Below, piece by piece: positions 31,614-42,700 of a stretch of 55,237 bases of DNA. The stretch is from a virus, in the IMG/VR virus record IMGVR_UViG_3300021964_000087, positions 1 to 55,237 of that record. The stretch is one strand, 5' to 3'. The stretch's first letter is position 1. Each line of letters begins with the position of its first letter. A program made the position numbers and the translations under genes. The notes under the pieces were generated by a model. The model was not told the origin of the DNA. It was given only the letters and a program-made list of their open reading frames with translations, and searched no databases.

Positions 31614-31946
31614 TTATGCTGTTGCTGTTTCAATACCCATAGCAGTCACTGAAACACCGGTGTTGCTTGAATAGACTGATAAAATCTTGCCAGCCTGTAA
31701 AACAATACCTGTTCTTTCCAATACACCACTTGGAGCAAGTGTTACATCGTATTCGATGAATTCTGCGTTTGTTGGTGCGCTTGGAGGTGTTTGCGTGGTA
31801 ATTGCTATTCTAACGGTAACATTTGATGCACCCCTATTTAACACGGAAAGTGCTGCTACTGCAAACGTATCCGAAGGGCAAGTATACACCTCAGTGTATG
31901 TTAACCCGGTTAGATCGCGCTGTGTTCCTAATATTCCTGTTGCCAT
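31614..31946 (-). CDS. Small beta-sandwich virion protein (110 aa)
   Basis: All-beta protein, beginning MATGILGTQRDLTGLTYTEV with a later VLNRGASNVTVRIAI strand. It resembles in plan the small proteins at 45746 and 49622, each with a LxNxxxxxVxVxL strand and an acidic or Pro loop (LAPSGVLERTGIVL). These may be fibre or collar attachment units. A TAAATA core precedes it, overlapping the end of the giant fibre gene; GGAGA ribosome site. Confidence 0.65.
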   Translation of the reverse strand: MATGILGTQRDLTGLTYTEVYTCPSDTFAVAALSVLNRGASNVTVRIAITTQTPPSAPTNAEFIEYDVTLAPSGVLERTGIVLQAGKILSVYSSNTGVSVTAMGIETATA

Positions 31947-31964
31947 TTATTTGTTCTCCATAGT

Positions 31965-31970
31965 TATTTA
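31965..31970 (-). promoter_or_regulatory. Late promoter core, small fibre cluster
   Basis: TTGACATAAATAAC on the minus strand, 18 bases before the GTG/ATG region of the 110-aa gene and overlapping the last codon of the 2574-aa gene. Confidence 0.6.
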
Positions 31971-34900
31971 TGTCAAAAAGTAGTTAAACGCTATTGGAAG
32001 CCCTGTAACTCCTCCTTGGAAATTAAATTTAGCCTGCATTTTAATTATATCGCCGGTTGTGGTTGTAATTTGATTATTGGCGATATAAACAAATCCAGCA
32101 GTTACGCTGTTAACATTAAGTGATGCACCACCGCCACCAATTTGTGAACTAATGTATGCCTTAATTGCTCTCTGCGTAGGAACAACACTATCACTGTTTG
32201 CAGTAAAGAACGGATCTGTTGAGAATTCAGTAATACTTGCTGAGCCTCCACCTAGTGTTACTTCACCCAGTGTAAGTTCCTGTAGTCCTGAAATATTAAA
32301 TGCATCAGCATTCAATGTTGCAACACCAGTTGATTGTTCAATTGTAAACAGATCACCAACTCTGAAGTTACCATCTTGGTCAGTTGTGGTGTAGAATACT
32401 CTACCTCCATCGCTATCTCTAGTTTCTTGAGCCTGGACTGGAACCTGTGTAGGTGTTCCTGGATAGTTAGTTTCAGTAAAGTTACCAGTTCCGATGTCTA
32501 GGAAATCGTGTCCTGTTAATCTAACCTGAGAATATCTAATCCTAGTAGTAACTGAAGTTCCGTCTGGTGGACTATCAAATACGGTTACGTTAGGTGCTAC
32601 CTGTAGGAATGCAGTGTATGATCCGTCATACTCGCCCAACAATGTAAGAACCTGAACCAATTTATAAACTGTGTTTGGTTTGTGTCCAAACACAACATTT
32701 GAACCAGGAACTGGTCTTTCTGTTAATCTTCTTACCGCAATAAACTGTCCTTCTTGTTGGAATTCTGCATACCCGTCTCCGGTATCTAAGTCAGCACTCG
32801 CACTAATGTAGCCTGTTCCTCTATTAGTCCAACTAGGTTGTGACAATGCTCCATTACCAATTTTAACTTCGGTAGGTGCTTCAAATGTATTATTCGGATC
32901 AGTAATAGTTATAGTTGGTGCTGTCGAATATCCTGAACCAGGTTCAAGCAGTCTAATTGCAAATATTTTATTTTCAGCAACTGCTGCTCTTGCTCTTGTT
33001 GTTGCACCAGCAAGTGTTTGGCTAGCCACCGTTCCAGAAGTGCCTGCTATTGATACAAAAGATCCTGATTGATTTGGATTTCCGTGAACACTGGCTACAA
33101 AACCGTTTGCGCTGGTGCTCATTGTTCTAGAAGTCCATAAAATACCGTCTTCTGATGTAGCACCCGTATTATCTGTATCAGTAACAGCAAGGAATACACC
33201 CTGTCCGTATGTTACATGAGTCCAGTCCTTGGATGCAGGAAGTGTTGTTTCAGTCCAAGTTGCACCGTAGTCTATGCTTATCGCTGCTTTAGTTCCCGTT
33301 GTATTAGAAACTGCAACAAATCTATTGTTACCCCACGCAACTGATGTCCAATCTGAACTTGACAATCCTGAGCCTGATGACCATGTATCACCATCATCAT
33401 CTGAGTATGCAACTGCTGTTCCGCCTGTTGCTATTACTACCCATCTTCCGCCACCGTATGCAACATCTGACCAAGTTGCTGAACTTGGTAGTGCTGTTGT
33501 TGCAGTCCATGTTACTCCGCCGTCTTCTGTAATTGCTGCATTAGTAGTTCCGCCTTCAATGGCCATCCATCTTCCGTCACCGTATGCCACTGCGTTCCAT
33601 GATCCTGTGCTTGGCAAGTTGCCGCCCGCAGTCCATGTTTCGCCGCCATCTTCCGAATAAGCAGTATCGTCAATTCCAGAACCGCCTGCAATCGCTATTA
33701 ATCTTGCTGCAATTGGTTTTGCTTCACCTGCTGTTGTTGTAAATGTTCCAGGACCCGTTGCTGTAAAGAATGTTCCTGCAAGGATTGAAGAAGACCCGAT
33801 CGATAACCAAGGTGTGTCGCCACTGTCTGTTATTTCGTAGGATCTACCAGTCACAAAATTTGTAGCAGTTTCTGTTATTGTTAGTTTTCCACCAGCAATA
33901 CTGGTCCAAGTAGTTGATACTGGAAGTGTTGTAACTGCTGACCAACTATTGCCGTTACCGCTGTAGTTTACAGTGTTACCACTTGCACTCGGAAGAGCAA
34001 GGAAATTTCCGCCTGCTGCATAACCAGCAATATCAACTGCTTGTATTTCTCCATTAACACTGTTTACTGAAGTAATAGTAATTGTTAAATCATTTGCAGT
34101 AGTTGCTCCGCCTAGCGATGTTCCTAAAATCGTTATAGTTTCAAGTCTAGAATAACCAGATCCGCCATCCTTAATCTGAACAACATACTTTGTTCCTTTT
34201 CTGAATATATCAAAAGTAGCATTTTCTCCGTCGCCTGTATATGTGCCAGGAATAGTATTTAAATAACTTGTGTATATAGGAGCATATGCAATATCTGCCC
34301 AAGTAGTTGTTGTTGTCAACGACCTAGCAGTCGAACTAAATGCTGGTGCGGTAAACGAAATCGCTGGTTCAATTGTATATGTTGTTGATGCATCCGGGGA
34401 AGCAATAGTTGTTCCTGGAATAAAGTGATCAAACCCGCTTGAACCGTCTGATTCTTTAACTATACCTGCAATCTTAGTTCCTGAATTGTATGAATCGATT
34501 ATACCATACTGTCCAACACCTGCGCCGCCTGTAAGTATTAATTTCATTCCTATGTATGCTAGACTAGTTTCCGAATCTGTTGCAGCAATGGTGACCGAAC
34601 TTGATGTTCCACCCTGTGCTGTATTTGAATTTGTGATATATCCAAACCCACCATAGTTTCCATCTGCTTCAGGAGCAGTTGTTGAATCGTCAACGTTATC
34701 AAGTAAATCAACAGTAAAGACTGCGCCGTCTCTAAATTCATCAGCAGTTGTAGCCGCATTAGCGCCTGCCCCAAATATTCCCCATGTAGCCTCAGTATAA
34801 TCTGATCCTGCATTGGTAAACTCAAGGCTCACAACCTCGTTGGCTCCGTCAGTAACTGTGTTGCCTATCGTTGCTTCGTATTGGAATTTGTTATCAACTA

Positions 34901-37900
34901 TAGCAGTTCCTGGAGTTTCATCTGCGTCAAAGCCTTCAGCAACAGAACCAAAGTCACCGTATGAGTTGTTACCGTTGGTTCCTCTAATTCTACCACCACT
35001 TTCTGCTAGATATCCAACATGTGAGTAGTATGTAAACACTGATACAAGTTCTGCTCTACCATTGTTAAGAATGTGAGCGCCAATACCGTCACTAATAACC
35101 TGTGTAAAGTCGTTTGATACGATCGAATCATTGCCGCCGGCATGTAGCGATCCGTCAATCTTTTGGCCAGTTGCTGCGTAACCAAACGTTGTATTGTTTT
35201 GAACGTAAGGTGAACGTGCAATAATCCAAGTTCTAAAGTCATCTGGTCCCCAACCTGGATCCAATGAGCAGTATGCACCTGCGGATACTCTTGAAGTTCC
35301 GTATTCGTTTTCTGGAAGGACATCACCGTTCAATCCATCCAAGGTTTGGTTTCTAATACCCGTTCCGTTTCTTAGATAATACATGTCTTCTTCTTGTGAT
35401 CCAAGGACTGCATTAGCATAGTATCTTGAAACATATCTTGATTTATAATTAGAAAGCCATTTAATATCCCATTTAAGTGCATCAATATATGTGTCTACGT
35501 CTCTCTGGCATAGAGTTTCGTTGTATGTAATTTCAACTTCACAACTACCGCTCGCTGTTGTTAGCGTCAACGGTGTATTTGAATTTCTAGTTTCAGAAAT
35601 TGTAAATGTCGTTGAACTTTTTACATCCTGAACATAGTAGGTAGTTCCTGCTGTAATTCCACCAAATGTAGTTCCTGTAAATTCAATCGCTGCATCTCTA
35701 ATTAACCAGTTTGTATTTCCGCTAACCGTAATTATATTAGTTGACGCTGTTGTATTTGTAACAGTGTCGCTGTATTCGTTATCGATGTATGCAGACATTT
35801 CTGCTTTTAGGAATGCTCTATTCTGCTCTAATTTTAATGAAGCATAATCTCTAACTCTTAAATCTGTTTGACACACGCTTCCTTCATTTGTTGATCCGTA
35901 GAATATAGTATCAAGTTTGTCCATTAGAGAAGCAACTCTTGCAGCCGCTGTTGCATTACTATTTAGATATGTTGCAGTATCGCCAGCAATTACTGTTGCT
36001 AGATATTGATATGCTGCTCTTGTTGCTGCCTTTTGTCCTAACGTATACACATCACTTGATGTGCTTCTCAAGTATGATAACCCTGCAATGTGTGTTGCAA
36101 AATCAGTTGATGCATTTCCCGACCCGTCACCTAACATAAAGTCAAACATTACTGCTTCAAGAATTAGTCTTGTATCTCTCTTACACTTGGCTTCGTTGTA
36201 TTCTAATGTAGGATATTCAGTTGAGATATAAGTATCAACCAGTGTTACAAGGGCCTCTTGCTGCGCATCTAAGGTCTCTGCAGCGGTGATAAGTGCTGTT
36301 GTTGAACTTACAGCATTCGTTACTGCTGGTAAATCTTCTTTGTGTGCAGGTATGCTTAACCCAGAACCGTCAACCAGCGTAAATGTAGATCCACCAAATG
36401 TTTCACTAATGGTCATTTCGTCAGTTGCTGGAACAGTAATTACCCAATATTTTTCATTTGCTACTAGATTTTTATCTGATTCAAGCGGAGTTATTGTATC
36501 ACCAACTTGTAGTCCGTGAGCTGCTGCTGTTGAAATAACGTTTGATGCAATATCTGAGATAGTAATACTCGGTAAATCTGCACCTGTTGAATCGCCAGCA
36601 AGTGTATTAAGAATAATATCAAAATTATTTTCTACAAACGTTTCAGCACCTGTGCCTGCATCTGTATTGAAATACTGCGAAACAGTTGATTGTAGTTCTG
36701 AAATATTTGTGTTTCTTACTACTTGGCTTAAAATACTTTTTAAATGTCTGTATGCTGCAATAGTTTGAGGAACCGTTGCTTCTGATAATGCCCTAACTGA
36801 ACTAGTTCCGTCCCAATATGCTCTTGCAGCATTTAAAGTTTGGAAATGTCCGCCATATGTTAGGTCATAACTTAATGCATCAATGATATATCCAACATCC
36901 TGTTTACATTTTGTCTTACTATATTTTAGTGTAGGATAGTTGTTGGTAATATATTGAACAATTTCTTCCTGGAAGAATTTTTTGTTTAGTGTAATATTCT
37001 TTCTCGCAGTTCCGTAGCCAACTAGATATGAACTGTTATATCCTGTAGGATCAACTAGTGTTGTTGTATGTTTTGTTCCAAGTCTAAAATCAACCTGTTC
37101 CTTCATAACATTTACAAGTTTAGCAACTACATCTCCAGTTTCACTATCGTCAGCCAATGGCCATGTTTGATCCTGTGCAGTTGTATTTCCTGAAGAAGGA
37201 GTTACGGTTGTTCCAGCAACCACTTTAGACGCAATGTCTGCAAAGTGATTAAATGTTCCAACAGTATAAAATGCATCAGTAATGTCCGTAGTTCTATCAC
37301 TTGCTGCTGCTGCCCTAACATTTGTAGATCTAACTTCGTCACCTAATATACATGTTTCTGCCGGAACAATAATTGGTAATACTTCTCTGTATTGTCCTGC
37401 TTTAACATTAATTAACACATTAGGAACTAATCTTTCTGGTATAGCACTAGTATCACCTGCTGTGATTGTGTCAGTAACAATTTTCATTAGTGCTGTAATA
37501 GTAGTCGTTACACCTGCTTCTGATGTGTAATCTGTATCAATGTATTGTGCTGCAACAGCAGATGAGTCACTACCGTCTTGGTAAGCAACTGCTGGTGCTT
37601 CGTTTGCTAAAACATTACCAATAATTGTTTGTAAATATGTGTAGGCTGCAACTGACTGTTCTGCTTCTGCTGCTAGACCTGCTCCGGCATAAACTTTATC
37701 TTCTGATGCGTCTGAAAATTCTCCGTCAGCACTAAAACCATTTACAAAAGAAAGTGCCGCTGCCCTTACTTTAAGATTTCCGCCATGGCCGATATCCCAA
37801 ATAAGTCTATCGATGATAAATCCAACGTCTCTTTCACACTTGTATTCATCATAATCAAATCCTGACCAAATTCCAGATCCTGCTGTAACCTGTGCTTCAA

Positions 37901-39692
37901 TCCAACTAGAAGTTTCTCTTTGTAAGAATACTCTATTCATTTCTAATAGACGTTGTGCATTAGGATTTCTTGGTCCGTTTTCTACCTGTTCACAAGCATA
38001 GCGTATTGTTTTAAAAGGTTTATCTAGAGTTACACCATACCCCGGTGCTGGACTATCTGTTCCGCTTGGAGCCACATAGTAAACTTGATCTACTTGTCCT
38101 AGTGTTACCCATTCAGGATATGTTCCATCTGATCTTAAAACTTGTCCTGCTGTTCCGATAGGAAGTCTTGTTGGTCCTGCGCCTGAGTAATAAACTAAAT
38201 CACCCTGTGTTGTAAGAATGTCAGTGTCACTACCAATACTCAATACGTTCCAGTATGTTCCTGTAGTATCTTGATCAGGTCTTGAATTATCTGCGCCGCC
38301 GCCTTCAACTCCAATTGTTGAGCCGTCATCACCTTCTGATCTATGTGCTAATATACAAATATATGCATTTGATCCAAATCTTACAGAGTCCCCTAGCACA
38401 TATTCTACATCATCTTGCCATTCGCCTTGCCAACTTATACCACTGTTTAAAAGATTCCAGTAACTAGAGTTAGGCGGAACTGCTCCTGCTTCTGCAGTCA
38501 TCGATCCACTGGCGGTCGAAAGTGTAAACACTGTCCCGCCTGGAGTTGTTGAAATTGTAAATTGTGTTGGCGATACTACAGTTTTAACGTAATAGGTTGC
38601 ATCGGCTAGTATTCCACCAAAAGTAGTTCCGCTAAATTTAATTGCCATATTGGCAACTACACCCGTTGTGTCATTTGCAGTATAAAGATTTCCTATACTG
38701 TTTGACGCAGTAATAGTCATCGAAGTCGATGGTGAATCTGTTAATGCTCTATAGGTATAACCATTGAGTCTTACAACATCGCCAATCTTGTAACTTGTTG
38801 AAATGCTCCAAGATGCTCTGTATTTTAATCCTTCTGAAAAGATGTCCCAATTGACTGAGGATGTAGATGGTGTTTGACCAGTATTAATAGTTTTTGATAG
38901 GTATTGGTTACCACCATATGTTACAACATCACCGTTTTGATAGGTTGTTGCAACTGACCAGTCATTCTCAAATTCGAATCCTTCTACAAATTGATCCCAA
39001 TAGTTTGATGTAACATCATTTCCAAACGTAGATGCATCAGCAGTGTGTGCAACTATACAAATCCAAGATCCGGCACCCTGTTTGACAACATCATTAACTT
39101 TGTATCTAGTTGCAGCAACCCAGTCTCCCTTGTAGTCCAGACCTTGATTAAATGTCTGCCAGTATATGGTTTGTGCTTCTAATCCAGATGTTATATCTGC
39201 TGAAGAATAGTGTCCTGATACTGCAACGTATGTATATCCGCCATACTTGACTAAATCATTTTCTTTATATCTTGTGTTAGGAGTCCAGTCACCCTTCCAG
39301 TCTAGTCCTTCTGCAAAAATATCCCATTCTGTTTCATTGGCTTCTAAACCTGTTGCTGTTTCTTCTCCCGCCACTCCTGAATCTGTTGCAGAGTTTGATG
39401 TGTGTGAATCTGTGCAGATATATAAATTAGCACCATACTTAACAATGTCCTGTTCCTTGTAGAATGTGCTGATTGTCCAATCACCGCGCCATTCCTGGCC
39501 GTCACTCATTTGATTCCATTTAGTAGGACTGAAGTCTAAATCTGTATAAAAATCCAATGCCGATGTATGTCCTACGGAACAAATATACGTTCTTCCTCCG
39601 TATCTAATTACATCATCAACGTAATATGTTGTAGAAGGAGCCCAGTCGCCCTTCCATACAAATCTAATTCTACCTAGTTTAAATTCTGCCAT
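31968..39692 (-). CDS. Giant modular tail fibre protein 1 (2574 aa)
   Basis: N-terminal residues 1-470 contain about seven carbohydrate-binding-like repeats of the pattern W-x-G-D-W ... Y-x-x-x-D-V-V-x-Y-G-G-x-x-Y (CBM5/12 style). Then a QGDLVYYSGAGPTRLPIG linker and the start of a right-handed beta-helix near 550 (LDKPFKTIRYACEQV). Four copies of an unknown helical module with a conserved Cys follow near 620, 934, 1170 and 1394 (VGYIIDALSYDLTYGG). A conserved beta-helix lies near 1480 (SLDPGWGPDDFRTW), Asp-box repeats near 1995-2185 (EDGGETW, EDGGVTW, DDDGDTW), and a fibre C-terminus (LTGHDFLDIGTGNFTE). Paralogue of the 1874-aa protein. Probable long side fibre or baseplate-attached glycan-binding arm. 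Confidence 0.85.
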   Translation of the reverse strand: MAEFKLGRIRFVWKGDWAPSTTYYVDDVIRYGGRTYICSVGHTSALDFYTDLDFSPTKWNQMSDGQEWRGDWTISTFYKEQDIVKYGANLYICTDSHTSNSATDSGVAGEETATGLEANETEWDIFAEGLDWKGDWTPNTRYKENDLVKYGGYTYVAVSGHYSSADITSGLEAQTIYWQTFNQGLDYKGDWVAATRYKVNDVVKQGAGSWICIVAHTADASTFGNDVTSNYWDQFVEGFEFENDWSVATTYQNGDVVTYGGNQYLSKTINTGQTPSTSSVNWDIFSEGLKYRASWSISTSYKIGDVVRLNGYTYRALTDSPSTSMTITASNSIGNLYTANDTTGVVANMAIKFSGTTFGGILADATYYVKTVVSPTQFTISTTPGGTVFTLSTASGSMTAEAGAVPPNSSYWNLLNSGISWQGEWQDDVEYVLGDSVRFGSNAYICILAHRSEGDDGSTIGVEGGGADNSRPDQDTTGTYWNVLSIGSDTDILTTQGDLVYYSGAGPTRLPIGTAGQVLRSDGTYPEWVTLGQVDQVYYVAPSGTDSPAPGYGVTLDKPFKTIRYACEQVENGPRNPNAQRLLEMNRVFLQRETSSWIEAQVTAGSGIWSGFDYDEYKCERDVGFIIDRLIWDIGHGGNLKVRAAALSFVNGFSADGEFSDASEDKVYAGAGLAAEAEQSVAAYTYLQTIIGNVLANEAPAVAYQDGSDSSAVAAQYIDTDYTSEAGVTTTITALMKIVTDTITAGDTSAIPERLVPNVLINVKAGQYREVLPIIVPAETCILGDEVRSTNVRAAAASDRTTDITDAFYTVGTFNHFADIASKVVAGTTVTPSSGNTTAQDQTWPLADDSETGDVVAKLVNVMKEQVDFRLGTKHTTTLVDPTGYNSSYLVGYGTARKNITLNKKFFQEEIVQYITNNYPTLKYSKTKCKQDVGYIIDALSYDLTYGGHFQTLNAARAYWDGTSSVRALSEATVPQTIAAYRHLKSILSQVVRNTNISELQSTVSQYFNTDAGTGAETFVENNFDIILNTLAGDSTGADLPSITISDIASNVISTAAAHGLQVGDTITPLESDKNLVANEKYWVITVPATDEMTISETFGGSTFTLVDGSGLSIPAHKEDLPAVTNAVSSTTALITAAETLDAQQEALVTLVDTYISTEYPTLEYNEAKCKRDTRLILEAVMFDFMLGDGSGNASTDFATHIAGLSYLRSTSSDVYTLGQKAATRAAYQYLATVIAGDTATYLNSNATAAARVASLMDKLDTIFYGSTNEGSVCQTDLRVRDYASLKLEQNRAFLKAEMSAYIDNEYSDTVTNTTASTNIITVSGNTNWLIRDAAIEFTGTTFGGITAGTTYYVQDVKSSTTFTISETRNSNTPLTLTTASGSCEVEITYNETLCQRDVDTYIDALKWDIKWLSNYKSRYVSRYYANAVLGSQEEDMYYLRNGTGIRNQTLDGLNGDVLPENEYGTSRVSAGAYCSLDPGWGPDDFRTWIIARSPYVQNNTTFGYAATGQKIDGSLHAGGNDSIVSNDFTQVISDGIGAHILNNGRAELVSVFTYYSHVGYLAESGGRIRGTNGNNSYGDFGSVAEGFDADETPGTAIVDNKFQYEATIGNTVTDGANEVVSLEFTNAGSDYTEATWGIFGAGANAATTADEFRDGAVFTVDLLDNVDDSTTAPEADGNYGGFGYITNSNTAQGGTSSSVTIAATDSETSLAYIGMKLILTGGAGVGQYGIIDSYNSGTKIAGIVKESDGSSGFDHFIPGTTIASPDASTTYTIEPAISFTAPAFSSTARSLTTTTTWADIAYAPIYTSYLNTIPGTYTGDGENATFDIFRKGTKYVVQIKDGGSGYSRLETITILGTSLGGATTANDLTITITSVNSVNGEIQAVDIAGYAAGGNFLALPSASGNTVNYSGNGNSWSAVTTLPVSTTWTSIAGGKLTITETATNFVTGRSYEITDSGDTPWLSIGSSSILAGTFFTATGPGTFTTTAGEAKPIAARLIAIAGGSGIDDTAYSEDGGETWTAGGNLPSTGSWNAVAYGDGRWMAIEGGTTNAAITEDGGVTWTATTALPSSATWSDVAYGGGRWVVIATGGTAVAYSDDDGDTWSSGSGLSSSDWTSVAWGNNRFVAVSNTTGTKAAISIDYGATWTETTLPASKDWTHVTYGQGVFLAVTDTDNTGATSEDGILWTSRTMSTSANGFVASVHGNPNQSGSFVSIAGTSGTVASQTLAGATTRARAAVAENKIFAIRLLEPGSGYSTAPTITITDPNNTFEAPTEVKIGNGALSQPSWTNRGTGYISASADLDTGDGYAEFQQEGQFIAVRRLTERPVPGSNVVFGHKPNTVYKLVQVLTLLGEYDGSYTAFLQVAPNVTVFDSPPDGTSVTTRIRYSQVRLTGHDFLDIGTGNFTETNYPGTPTQVPVQAQETRDSDGGRVFYTTTDQDGNFRVGDLFTIEQSTGVATLNADAFNISGLQELTLGEVTLGGGSASITEFSTDPFFTANSDSVVPTQRAIKAYISSQIGGGGASLNVNSVTAGFVYIANNQITTTTGDIIKMQAKFNFQGGVTGLPIAFNYFLT

Positions 39693-39715
39693 TGTCGTTT
39701 CCGCTTGTTATGTTA

Positions 39716-39721
39716 TATTTA
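39716..39721 (-). promoter_or_regulatory. Late promoter core, giant fibre 1
   Basis: TTGATAAATATAAC on the minus strand, 23 bases upstream of the ATG at 39692. Confidence 0.6.
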
Positions 39722-39747
39722 TCAATACGTTGCATTGTTACCTACCT

Positions 39748-42700
39748 TTACTCTGGATCAAAAGATCTAAAAAACATTGTTTGAGCCATCATGCTACCAC
39801 TTATTTCTGCGCCTGCTCCTGAAAAATCTGCAAGTTTAGGAATTTGAACTTCAATTCCTGCAACATTACCAATTAAATTAGGACCAACCTTTACAGTTCC
39901 CGCAATAAAACTAGCCGTTAGTAGATCTGATCCACCAACGTTTAACCTATTTTGTAGATAGGCTTTAATTGCTCTCTGCGTAGGAACAATATTATTTGAA
40001 TCAGCGGTAAATGCAGGGTCTGTTGAAAACTCTCTAACAACAGTTCCTGATCCACCTAGTCTTACACCACCTAGCGCAAGTTCTGTTAGACCTTTTAGAT
40101 CAAAGAAGTCTGCACTAATTGTAACGATACCAGTTGCTTGCTCAACCTGGAATAATTCACCTGTTCTAAAGTTACCTGATTGGTCAGTGGATGTATAGAA
40201 TACACGTCCACCATCTAATTCTAAGACTTCATTTTCTGGTGCAGAAGCATAGTTTTCTCCTGATGTGTATATAGTAGGATAATTTGTTTCAGTAAAGTTA
40301 CCGGATCCTACATCCAAGAAGTCATGTCCGCTAATTCTAACCTGTGAATACCTTTCTCTAATTTCAACCTGCGATGTATGTTCTAGGAAATCATCAACAG
40401 TTAATTCGGGAGAAACTCTAAATCTACCAGTTATCGTTCCGTCAGCATCGGTGCTTTCTAATGCTGTTGTAATTACTGTGTAGAAGGTTGAGGTATCCCC
40501 TCTAAATCTAAACTGTGTGCCAGGTCCTGGTAATAACGCTAATCCGCTCACACTAACAAACTGATCGCTCGGTATAACATCGGCAAATCCGTCTCCAAGT
40601 AATGTGACCTGTGTAGTAGATGTTCTATATCCAACACCTCTGTTAATCCAGCTCGGTTGTGCAAGAACTGCATCTCCGGTTCTAACTTCGACATATGCAT
40701 CAGCAGTATTTGCAGGATCAGTAAATGATACAGTAGGAGGGGAAGAATATCCAGATCCAACATTCCATAATCTAACTTTATCTATGGATCCTGCTTCTAC
40801 GATTGCTCTACCTTGAGCCTGCGCACCTGTCAATACTTTAGACCCATGATCTAATCCGTATGCAACTGCTACCCACATTCCTGTGCTGTTTGATTGTGTT
40901 GTAGAATCTCCTAGTGTAATATCCGGATTACCAAATGCAACACTTTCCCATTTCGCATTTTGTGTGAGTGTTCTAGTTGTCCAATGAACTCCATCTTCTG
41001 AAGTTGCTGAAAAATTACTATCAACGGCTGGAGGAATGTCACCTCCTATTGCCCTATTTGTTCCACTATCACCCACCGCAAAGAATACGCCTTGGCCATA
41101 TCTAATTTTTTTCCAGAAGTGGGCTGTTGAACCATCCTGTGTTGGCATTGTTGCTGGTAGCCAATCTTCACCATCAAAACTATAAGCAATTTCGCCGGTT
41201 CCAGATACGGCTACGAATCTATTATTTCCGTATGTGACACTCTGCCAATCTTTTATGGTTGAATCTGCAATTACATCCATTACAAATGTTTGCCATGTCA
41301 TGGTTCCTGTTACTGAACTGTATGTTCCTACAGCCGCAAAGTTACCACTGTTAGCAATTGCTACAAATTTATTCTTTCCATATGCAATATCAACCCATTC
41401 ATTAAAACTAGAATCGCCTATATCCGGAAGTGTAGTTGCCGTCCAATTTTTTCCATCGGTGCTAAATGCGCCAGCATCGCCGTCGCCTGCTATTGCAACA
41501 AATAAACCGCTTGCGCCATTGTTTAATCTACCAAATGTTACAGCATTCCATTGAGAAGAGCTAGGAAGTGATCTAGTAGACCAAGTCTTTCCGTCTTCTG
41601 AATATGCTGCTCCTGTTGATCCTTTTCTTATGGCTACAAACTTATTGTCGCCGGCAGCAATTGATGACCAGTCTGCTGACACAGGAAGAGTTCCTGTAGT
41701 CCAACTATCCCCGTCTTCAGAATAAGAAAATGTATCCCCGTCTGTTTCTATTGCAACAAATCTACCACTTTGAGCTGTTCCTATATGAGTAAATCCTAAA
41801 ATGCTGTTTGTGCTATCGTCTGATGTTGCTGTTATAGTTATTACAACATCGTGTTCACCGTCAACTCCCCCAACATCATCGCCGCTAATTGTAACTGTTT
41901 GTCCTACTTCATATCCTGCACCTGGATTAGTCACTGTTACTTCGTATTTCCTTCCGACCTTATCTACAGTAAATTCTGCGGTAATTGGTATGATTCCTAG
42001 AGTTACTCCTGTTCCTGCGCCGCCGGTTACTGCCAGATATGTTTCTTTGGTTTCGCCATATGCTATATCAACCCATTTTCCGCTATCGCCTAGATTAACA
42101 TCTGAAGCCGTAAACCCAGGGTGACTAAATGTAACTCTAGGTTCAAATCTATATGTGTTATCAGTGAATAATTGTGTTTGGATTGGAGTTCCTGGAATAA
42201 CATGATCCCACCCTGCAGTATCGTCAGTTTCTTTGGCAACGTTCAACACCTTTGAAATAGGATTAAATCCTGTCACATACCCATACTGTCCTGCACCCTT
42301 ACCACTTGTAATAATAACCCTCAACCCAAGTAATTCTGATTCTTCGCTGTCATCGTTTGATGCAAGAGTAAGTGTTGTTGTTGTTCCTAACTGTGCATTG
42401 TTACCTTTCAGCGAATAAGCAAGACCGCCTATTGTTCCTCCACTGTCTCCGGGAGCATTTTTGAGAAGTGCTTCAAAAACAGCATTGTCTCTAAATTCAT
42501 CCTGCACTACTTGTGCATTAACACCTGAACCAACAAATGTGTAATTTGCAAAAGAATAATTCTCTCCTGCATTTTCATATTCTAGTATTAAAATTTCGTC
42601 ATTCACTTCGCCTGCAAAAGCCGATGCAATAGTTGCTTGGGTGGTTCTAGTATCAACTTCTGCAAATGCAGGAGTTTCAGTTGGGTCATTACCATCTGCT

